64,000 nt of DNA from Centipeda flueggei ATCC 43531 (GTDB lineage: Bacteria; Bacillota; Negativicutes; Selenomonadales; Selenomonadaceae), in assembly GCF_000160695.1 (NCBI RefSeq), contig NZ_GG694006.1, positions 62,001-126,000 of the forward strand, given 5' to 3'. The notes beneath the pieces were generated by a model that had not been told where the DNA came from, made no database searches, and was given only the letters and a program-made list of their open reading frames with translations. Of the stretch, positions 58,045 to 64,000 are shown in pieces. Made by a program: the position numbers and the translations under genes. Every line of letters begins with the position of its first letter. The stretch's first letter is position 1.

Positions 58045-58613
58045 TGCTTCAAGTTTACACCGGAAACGGTAAGGGGAAGACAACCGCTGCGATTGGATTG
58101 GCAATTCGCTCTTTGGGGGCTGGGCATCGTGTATACATGATGCAGTTTATGAAAAGTCTTGCATACGCGGAGCAGCATATTCTAAAGGACTTAGCGAATA
58201 TGACGCTGGAGACAACGGGAAAGCCTTTCTTTATTGCTGAGGAAGGGATGGTGAACGAAGAGACTAGGCTGGCTTTTGGGGATGATCTCGTCGTTTTTCC
58301 ACACGGAAAACCACCACATGATTATCTTGCTCTGATGTCTGCCGGCATAGGGCATGTCACCGGACTCCTGCGCGAACAAGTCTTTGATCTCGTCATTCTG
58401 GATGAGATCAATGTGGCACTCTCGTTTGGCCTGATTCAGCGAGAGCAAATGGAAGAGCTGTTGAATTTTGTTCCTGTGGAGACAGAGGTCGTCTGCACGG
58501 GGAGAAATGCTCCCTCATGGCTTCAGGATCGGGCAGATCTGATCACCAATATGGAAGAGGTGCGTCACTACTACCGACATGGCGTTGACGCGCGTAAGGG
58601 AATTGAAAACTAG
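58044..58613 (+). CDS. Second, diverged CobA/BtuR-family corrinoid adenosyltransferase
   Basis: This 189-residue P-loop protein starts YTGNGKGKTTAAIGLAIRS and keeps VILDEINVALSFGLI, VCTGRNAP and the C-terminal ARKGIEN. It differs from the canonical copy at 50643: the FIKGxxxxGE element is replaced by FMKSLAYAEQ, and the VKHPF/Y segment is VRHYYRHGV. It may still be a cob(I)alamin adenosyltransferase of a Firmicute subgroup, or may act on another acceptor. It overlaps the pnp stop by one base and is 14 bases upstream of ahcY, so it appears to belong with ahcY and the deaminase gene. Confidence 0.85.
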   Translation: MLQVYTGNGKGKTTAAIGLAIRSLGAGHRVYMMQFMKSLAYAEQHILKDLANMTLETTGKPFFIAEEGMVNEETRLAFGDDLVVFPHGKPPHDYLALMSAGIGHVTGLLREQVFDLVILDEINVALSFGLIQREQMEELLNFVPVETEVVCTGRNAPSWLQDRADLITNMEEVRHYYRHGVDARKGIEN

Positions 58614-58627
58614 AGGAGATGAATGTA

Positions 58628-59869
58628 ATGACATCCATGATTCGTGATATTAAATTGGCACCGTCCGGTCATGCAAAAATTGACTGGGTAAAGCGCTTTA
58701 TGCCTGTCATGGCGGCTGCAGATAAAGAGTATTCAGTGACGAAACCGTTTGCAGGGATTAAGATGGTCATCACGCTGCACTTAGAGGCAAAGACGGCATA
58801 TATGGCCACAATCTTTAAGCATGCCGGTGCAGATGTTGCCGTGACGGGGAGCAACCCTCTGTCCACGCAGGATGACGTTGCTGCGGCGCTGGTGGAGGAA
58901 GGCATCCACGTATTTGCTTGGCATGGCTGTACCGATGAGGAGTATGCCGAATTCCTGAACAAGGCACTCGATATACACCCGGATATTGTCATTGACGACG
59001 GCGGTGATTTGGTCGATATGCTTCATACTACGCGGCGCGAACTGCTTCCGTCGCTGATTGGCGGATCAGAGGAAACCACGACGGGCGTTCATCGTCTTCA
59101 TGCATTGGCGCGGCAGGGAAAACTTGAGTTCCCGATGATTGCTGCCAATGATGCATACTGCAAATATTTGTTTGATAATCGATATGGAACGGGGCAGTCC
59201 ACTTGGGACGGCATCATGCGTACGACAAACTTGGTCATTGCTGGAAAGACCGTGGTCATCGCAGGCTACGGATGGTGCGGCAAAGGCGGTGCAATGCGTG
59301 CACGCGGACTGGGTGCAGACGTTATCATTACGGAAGTCGATCCGATCAAAGCAATTGAAGCCGTTTTCGATGGGTTTAGGGTCATGCCGATGGATGAGGC
59401 GGCAAAGATTGGCGATATCTTCTTAACACTTACAGGCAATAAAGACATTCTTAGAAGGCATCACTTTGATGTGATGAAGGATGGCGCGATGATGGCTAAT
59501 TCAGGCCATTTCGATGTTGAAATCAACATCCCTGAACTGACCGAAGCCTCTGTATCGAATGCCGTTGTGCGTGAAAATATCCGCGAATTTGTTCAGAAGG
59601 ATGGTCGACGCCTCTATCTCTTGGCAGAAGGGCGGCTGGTCAACCTTGCAGCAGGGGATGGACACCCAGCAGAGATCATGGATCTTTCCTTTGGCGTACA
59701 GTTTTTCTCAGCCCTCCATTTAATTCGTCATGGACGGGAAATGGAAAAAGGCGTTCATCTCATGCCGGAGGAAATCAACGTGGAGATTGCAAATATCAAA
59801 CTGAAATCGCTTGGTATCGCAATCGATGCACTCAGTGCAGACCAGAAGAGCTATCTTGGCCTGGCATAA
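58628..59869 (+). CDS. ahcY: Adenosylhomocysteinase, short archaeal/Thermotoga type
   Basis: The 413-residue NAD-dependent enzyme hydrolyses S-adenosylhomocysteine to adenosine and homocysteine. Substrate-site residues lie in ITLHLEAKTAYM, SNPLSTQDDVAAAL and DDGGDLVDML; the Rossmann loop is VIAGYGWCGKGGA. NDAYCKYLFDNRYGTGQST is the shorter-type signature, and the roughly 40-residue insertion of eukaryote-like enzymes is absent. A methanogen enzyme of this type prefers S-inosylhomocysteine, which matters because a probable SAH deaminase gene follows. ATG 58628 has AGAGGAG 9 bases upstream; ATG 58619 abuts that site. Confidence 0.93.
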   Translation: MTSMIRDIKLAPSGHAKIDWVKRFMPVMAAADKEYSVTKPFAGIKMVITLHLEAKTAYMATIFKHAGADVAVTGSNPLSTQDDVAAALVEEGIHVFAWHGCTDEEYAEFLNKALDIHPDIVIDDGGDLVDMLHTTRRELLPSLIGGSEETTTGVHRLHALARQGKLEFPMIAANDAYCKYLFDNRYGTGQSTWDGIMRTTNLVIAGKTVVIAGYGWCGKGGAMRARGLGADVIITEVDPIKAIEAVFDGFRVMPMDEAAKIGDIFLTLTGNKDILRRHHFDVMKDGAMMANSGHFDVEINIPELTEASVSNAVVRENIREFVQKDGRRLYLLAEGRLVNLAAGDGHPAEIMDLSFGVQFFSALHLIRHGREMEKGVHLMPEEINVEIANIKLKSLGIAIDALSADQKSYLGLA

Positions 59870-59880
59870 GGAGATATACG

Positions 59881-61158
59881 TTGAATACGCTGATTCAGAA
59901 TGTAACGGCACTTCTCCCGGATGGAACAACGGATGTTGTCAATATTGCCATCACCAACGATGAAATTTTTTCTGTCGGTGATGTTCCTGATGACTTCATC
60001 GCACAGAAAGTGATCGATGGGACGAAACATTTTGCTGTTCCGGGATTTGTCAATGCCCATACACATGCTTCGATGACACTGCTGCGCAGTTACGCAGATG
60101 ACATGAAGCTGATGGACTGGCTGCAGCAGATGATCTGGCCAATAGAGGCAAAGCTTTGCTCAGACGATATTTATTGGGGGGCGATGCTTGCTGCTGCCGA
60201 GATGATTCGCAGCGGAACAACGACGTTTGCCGATATGTATGGTCCGGATATGGAGCGTGTTGCCGAAGTTGTTGAGATTTCCGGCTTGCGTGGCGTACTA
60301 TCCAGAGGGCTTATCGGGCTTGCTCCCGATGCTGAGAAAAAAATTGATGAAAACGTATACCTCTACGAGAATTTCCACGGCACAGCAGATGGTCGCATCA
60401 CGGTCATGTTTGGTCCTCATGCACTTTATACATGTCCGCCGGACTATCTAAAAAAAGTTGCTGAAAAAGCACAGGCTCTCGGTGCTGAGGTTCACATCCA
60501 CATGTCAGAGACCATCGGAGAAGTTGAAGATTGCATGAAGAAATACGGGAAACGCCCGTTTGCCCATGTTGCTTCTACTGGCCTCTTTGAAAATGGAACG
60601 CTTGCAGCACATTGTGTGCATTTGGATGATGAGGACATTGATATCATCAAAAAGTATCACATTCGTGTGGTACACAATCCGGGCAGCAATATGAAGTTGG
60701 CAAGCGGAACGGCACCTGTTCCACGGCTTCTGGCAGAGGGGGTCTGCGTTGCACTCGGCACAGATGGTGCGTCCAGCAATAATAATCTGGATATGCTTGA
60801 TGAGATCCAGCTGACGGCACTCCTTCATAAGGTAAATACATTAGACCCGTTGGCTGTCCCGGCATTGACCGCCATAAAAATGGGGACGGAATATGGTGCT
60901 CAAGCGCTGTCCCTTCCTCATATTGGAAAGCTTCAGAAGGGGGATAAGGCAGATATCGTGCTTTTCTCGATGCACGGTGTAGAGTGGACGCCATGTTATC
61001 ATCCTGCTTCGCTTCTTGCCTATGCGGCGAAGTCCTCGTCGATTGACACAGTGATGGTCAATGGCTCACTCCTGATGGAAAATGGCGCTCTGACAACACT
61101 CGATGAAGAGCGTATCCTCTATGAGGCGCAAAGGGTTGCAGATCGACTGACAAAATAG
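59881..61158 (+). CDS. 5'-methylthioadenosine/S-adenosylhomocysteine deaminase family protein (MtaD/DadD)
   Basis: The 425-residue amidohydrolase has the zinc motif NAHTHASMTLLRSYADD (HxH, about 60-62), HIHMSET (third His region), AHCVHLDDEDI and the catalytic Asp in LGTDGASSNNNLDM. The family removes the amino group of MTA, SAH or 5'-deoxyadenosine; members in methanogens (DadD) take all three. The neighbouring ahcY supports SAH or its inosyl product as the route. The start is TTG 59881, with AAGGAG 8 bases upstream. A near-perfect palindrome follows 30 bases after the stop. Confidence 0.92.
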   Translation: MNTLIQNVTALLPDGTTDVVNIAITNDEIFSVGDVPDDFIAQKVIDGTKHFAVPGFVNAHTHASMTLLRSYADDMKLMDWLQQMIWPIEAKLCSDDIYWGAMLAAAEMIRSGTTTFADMYGPDMERVAEVVEISGLRGVLSRGLIGLAPDAEKKIDENVYLYENFHGTADGRITVMFGPHALYTCPPDYLKKVAEKAQALGAEVHIHMSETIGEVEDCMKKYGKRPFAHVASTGLFENGTLAAHCVHLDDEDIDIIKKYHIRVVHNPGSNMKLASGTAPVPRLLAEGVCVALGTDGASSNNNLDMLDEIQLTALLHKVNTLDPLAVPALTAIKMGTEYGAQALSLPHIGKLQKGDKADIVLFSMHGVEWTPCYHPASLLAYAAKSSSIDTVMVNGSLLMENGALTTLDEERILYEAQRVADRLTK

Positions 61159-61186
61159 TATACTGTTTCCCAGATCAATGGGGTAT

Positions 61187-61226
61187 GTATTATGCCTCCG
61201 TTCTGTCAAGAACGGAGGCATAATAT
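61187..61226 (+). promoter_or_regulatory. Long palindrome over the ftsK translation-initiation region
   Basis: ATTATGCCTCCGTTCT (61189-61204) and its exact complement (61209-61224) are separated by the 4-base loop GTCA, with one more A-T and one G-U pair outside. The 3' arm contains GGAGG (61214-61218), 11 bases before ATG 61230. No T-run follows on either side, so it is not a normal terminator. It may be an operator or a translational switch for ftsK. Confidence 0.55.
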
Positions 61227-61244
61227 GATATGGGGGGATTCTTT

Positions 61245-63857
61245 TTGAAAAAGAAAAGTTCTGGTCGGCGACCGTCTAAATCTGTTTCTGCAAAATACGG
61301 AAATACGACGACCAATGGATCAGGACGGAAATACGAACTCATCGGCCTTATCCTGCTCTCCTTCGCACTGATCTCCGGCATAGGGCTGCTCGGTCTCAAT
61401 GTGGGGTTCGTTGGATTCTTTTTTGCGGATATATTTCGTTATCTATTTGGCTGGGGGGCATTCTTTGCCATCCTTATCGTTCTGCTGATCAGCATACAAT
61501 ATATCACGCATCATCGCGGCGTACAATACACCAAAAAGTTCTTCGGTGTGATTGGTTTATTCATCTCCCTTTTGGCAATATGGCATCATTTTGTCGTTCC
61601 TGTGGGCGAAGAAATCCTTCCGCAAAGCCTTTCGGAAGGCGGTGGACTTCTTGGCGGCGGTGTTTTATTTGTACTGCGCGCTCTCTTCGGAGTAGACGGT
61701 GCGGTCATTCTATTGGGCACATTCGTCGTCGGTTCAATTCTCCTATCGACTACATGGTCGTTGGCATCCGGCTACATAAAAACGCGTGAACAGGCAAAGA
61801 AAAGTGCTCAGGCGGCGGGGGCTGCCCTTCATACAACACGTGAGACAATTGGAACAGTCGCAGAAAAATTTGAGCAGCGGACGACGCAGATGGTCAATCA
61901 GATGACCGACACGATGCCGTACAATCAGGAACAAGACCACCTGTTTGTGGGGCAGCACAGCCAGACGGACGATACAAAAAATCAACCAGATGATACTGAA
62001 GAAAAGATGCAGAACAGCATGTCAGCGGAACCTGAAATACATACGCCTATCGCAGAGGAAGAACCTATTTCTGCCGCCCCTTCTGTGGAAAGCATGGTGG
62101 TAGAGCAGGAGACCAGTTCTGGCGCCTATTTGACAACGCTGAAACAAGAACACGAGAATACACCCACTCAATTCTCCATACAAAAAAGCGAAGAGAATTT
62201 ACCAGAGGAAATTCCATCTGTGCCGTACGAGCAGCTCATTGAGGTGCTAAGAATTGCGTCAGATGAAATCGAGGAAACAGACGATACGATATCCGACGCA
62301 GAGGAACAGGAAGCGTCAGACGAAGAGGAGCGACAGGACGATACTGAGACAGCTACGGCACTGAGTTCTGAGCAGATTAGCTCCCCGGACGCTGAGACAG
62401 CAGGGCAAACAGCTTATATACTTCCTAAAGTCACACATATACTTTCTAAGCATGTGAAGAAAGAGAATGAGTCGCTTGACCAAGAAATCGAAGAAAATGC
62501 ACATACCCTCCAACAGACACTGGAGAGCTTTCATGTGAATGCAAAGGTGGTTAGTGCATGTCACGGTCCTGCTGTAACGCGTTATGATTTGGAACCTGCT
62601 CCCGGCGTGAAGGTTAGCAAAATCACGAATTTAGCTGAAGATATCGCTTTACAGCTTGCCACCACATCGGTTCGTATTGAACCGGTGCCGGGAAAAGCCG
62701 CCATTGGTATTGAGATTCCTAACCGTATCCTGGAAAGTGTTCAGCTGCGTGACGTTTTGGAGAATCCTGCCTTCCAAGAGGCGCAGTCAAAGCTTACTGT
62801 TGGTCTTGGTATGGATATCAGCGGGCAGGCGATCTTTGCAGATATTGGGAAAATGCCGCATTTATTGGTTGCCGGGGCTACTGGTTCGGGTAAGTCGGTC
62901 TGCATCAATACGTTGATTTCCAGTATTCTGTTCAAAGCTGCTCCGGATGAAGTAAAGTTCATCCTCATCGACCCGAAGATGGTCGAGCTTTCTAATTACA
63001 ATGGAATCCCACACCTCATGGTTCCCGTCGTGACGGATCCTAAGAAGGCGTCGTCCGTACTGAACTGGGCTGTGCAAGAGATGGAGAAACGATACGCTGT
63101 CTTTGCATCACACAGTGTGCGTGACATCAAGTCGTTCAATCGTCGTTATGCCGAAGAAAAGATGCCGTTCATCGTCATTGTGATTGATGAGCTGGCGGAT
63201 CTTATGATGGTATCCCCACGCGATGTGGAAGATTCCATTTGCAGAATCCTACAGAAAGCGCGTGCCGCCGGGATTCACATGATCCTAGCGACACAGCGGC
63301 CGTCCGTCAATGTCATTACGGGCATCATCAAGGCAAATCTTCCTTCCCGCATCTCGTTTGCGGTCTCCTCACAGGTCGATTCCCGTACGATTTTGGATCG
63401 CGGCGGTGCAGAAACCTTGCTTGGTAAGGGGGATATGCTCTTTTCCCCGCAGGGAGCCCCAAAACCGATCCGCGTGCAGGGAGCATTTATCAGTGACGAA
63501 GAAGTTGAAATGCTTCTTGACTACATCCGCTCACAAGGACAAGAGGTCAGTGAAAATGAAGAGCTCATTGACTTTATTGAGAATGATTCTAAAGAAGATG
63601 ATTCTTCCGAAGAGGACGAATCTCTCGTCAAGCAGGACAAACTTCTACCGGATGCCGTAGAGCTAGTCATGTCCACAGGGCAGGCATCATCGTCCAGTAT
63701 ACAGAGGAGATTTCGTGTTGGATACTCCAGAGCGGCACGGCTGGTGGATACTATGGAGGAACTGCATATCATTGGCCCGAGCGGGGGAGGGAATAAACCG
63801 AGAGAAATCCTCATGGCACAGGAACAGGCCATGGAATTGGTTAAAAGTCTGATGTAA
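61245..63857 (+). CDS. ftsK: DNA translocase FtsK/SpoIIIE
   Basis: The 870-residue (from TTG 61245) septal DNA pump has four N-terminal membrane segments (about 30-190), an acidic, low-complexity linker (about 215-420), and a RecA-like motor (about 430-770) with Walker A GATGSGKSVCINTLI and Walker B VIVIDELADLMMV. A C-terminal winged-helix gamma domain (about 805-870; TGQASSSSIQRRFRVGYSRAARLVDTME in register) reads oriented DNA sequences. TTG 61245 is favoured by GGGGGGA about 7 bases upstream. ATG 61230, 5 codons earlier, would use the GGAGG that sits in the upstream palindrome; both starts could be used. Confidence 0.93.
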   Translation: MKKKSSGRRPSKSVSAKYGNTTTNGSGRKYELIGLILLSFALISGIGLLGLNVGFVGFFFADIFRYLFGWGAFFAILIVLLISIQYITHHRGVQYTKKFFGVIGLFISLLAIWHHFVVPVGEEILPQSLSEGGGLLGGGVLFVLRALFGVDGAVILLGTFVVGSILLSTTWSLASGYIKTREQAKKSAQAAGAALHTTRETIGTVAEKFEQRTTQMVNQMTDTMPYNQEQDHLFVGQHSQTDDTKNQPDDTEEKMQNSMSAEPEIHTPIAEEEPISAAPSVESMVVEQETSSGAYLTTLKQEHENTPTQFSIQKSEENLPEEIPSVPYEQLIEVLRIASDEIEETDDTISDAEEQEASDEEERQDDTETATALSSEQISSPDAETAGQTAYILPKVTHILSKHVKKENESLDQEIEENAHTLQQTLESFHVNAKVVSACHGPAVTRYDLEPAPGVKVSKITNLAEDIALQLATTSVRIEPVPGKAAIGIEIPNRILESVQLRDVLENPAFQEAQSKLTVGLGMDISGQAIFADIGKMPHLLVAGATGSGKSVCINTLISSILFKAAPDEVKFILIDPKMVELSNYNGIPHLMVPVVTDPKKASSVLNWAVQEMEKRYAVFASHSVRDIKSFNRRYAEEKMPFIVIVIDELADLMMVSPRDVEDSICRILQKARAAGIHMILATQRPSVNVITGIIKANLPSRISFAVSSQVDSRTILDRGGAETLLGKGDMLFSPQGAPKPIRVQGAFISDEEVEMLLDYIRSQGQEVSENEELIDFIENDSKEDDSSEEDESLVKQDKLLPDAVELVMSTGQASSSSIQRRFRVGYSRAARLVDTMEELHIIGPSGGGNKPREILMAQEQAMELVKSLM

Positions 63858-63877
63858 TATATTTTTCCAATGAAATG

Positions 63878-63886
63878 TGTTATACT
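63878..63886 (+). promoter_or_regulatory. Extended -10 promoter of alaS
   Basis: TATACT (63881-63886) preceded by TGT gives an extended -10 box, 34 bases before the TTG start. The -35 is poor. The leader is too short for a T-box. Confidence 0.5.
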
Positions 63887-63919
63887 TACAAACGAATCGA
63901 TGCTGGGAGGGCGATTGAA

Positions 63920-64000
63920 TTGAAATATATGACGGGAAAAGAACTGCGGGAAGCATATCTTAATTTTTTTGCAGAGAAGAAGGGACATCTTCGTTTGCCC
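63920..64000 (+). CDS. alaS: Alanyl-tRNA synthetase, N-terminal end (partial)
   Basis: The window ends after 27 codons. The sequence MTGKELREAYLNFFAEKKGH after a three-residue lead (MKY) is the classical start of AlaRS, with the LRLP motif at the edge. The start is TTG 63920, 9 bases after GGGAGGG; the in-frame ATG at 63929 is too far from that site. AlaRS is a class II synthetase; nothing more can be seen of it here. Confidence 0.9.
   Translation, partial: MKYMTGKELREAYLNFFAEKKGHLRLP

Overview
The window reads as chromosomal housekeeping DNA from a low-to-moderate GC Firmicute-lineage bacterium, most likely a Selenomonas-like member of the Negativicutes. That placement is inference from gene order and family types, not from a database search. 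Supporting points: Bacillus/Clostridium-like neighbourhoods (rbgA-rnhB-ylqG/ylqH-like; smc-ftsY; scpA-scpB; ruvCAB-queA; ribF-rpsO-pnp), AddAB instead of RecBCD, RNase HII, MutS2, a SpoIID-family protein outside any visible sporulation locus, QueH instead of QueG, and frequent GTG/TTG starts behind good Shine-Dalgarno sequences. I find no rRNA, tRNA, CRISPR array, IS element, integrase or phage gene. Coding density is very high: the longest gap is about 173 bases (51180-51352).

Layout. 1-2185: tail of gatB, a HAD phosphatase and the 23S rRNA methyltransferase rlmD. 2202-2780: an A/T-rich gene of unknown function. 2791-7291: rbgA, rnhB, a FliK-like protein, a FlhB C-terminal fragment and yraN. 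7421-9067: a CBS-DRTGG manganese pyrophosphatase. 9150-25053: a 16-kb DNA repair block (pcrA, ligA, sbcD, sbcC, addB, addA) with overlapping junctions. 25120-26334: a HIT protein, a small charged ORFan and tadA. 26432-27430 (minus): class II fructose-bisphosphate aldolase, with strong hairpins at its 3' end and a divergent promoter region shared with smc.

27575-34642: smc, ftsY, a Nudix hydrolase, a site-2 protease, scpA and scpB, which together supply chromosome condensation and membrane targeting. 34674-41785: a tandem U32 protein, mutS2 and a class A penicillin-binding protein. 41804-46049: tyrS, a YebC-family gene and ruvC-ruvA-ruvB. 46051-48916: queH, a SpoIID-like gene and queA. 48963-50588 (minus): a membrane-anchored SGNH esterase. 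50643-53005: a corrinoid adenosyltransferase and ilvD. 53113-58044: trmL, murB, ribF, rpsO and pnp. 58044-61158: a second, diverged corrinoid adenosyltransferase, S-adenosylhomocysteinase and an MTA/SAH/5'-deoxyadenosine deaminase. 61245-63857: ftsK. 63920-64000: start of alaS.

The best candidates for something under-described are: (i) the cobA2-ahcY-mtaD group, which may couple adenosylcobalamin formation with disposal of adenosyl by-products; (ii) the orphan type III export pieces (FliK-like plus FlhB-C) next to RbgA and RNase HII; (iii) a near-perfect hairpin over the ftsK translation start that contains a GGAGG; (iv) the SpoIID-like protein inside the Holliday-junction/queuosine cluster; (v) the A/T-rich ORFan at 2202-2780. 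None is clear evidence of a wholly new system.
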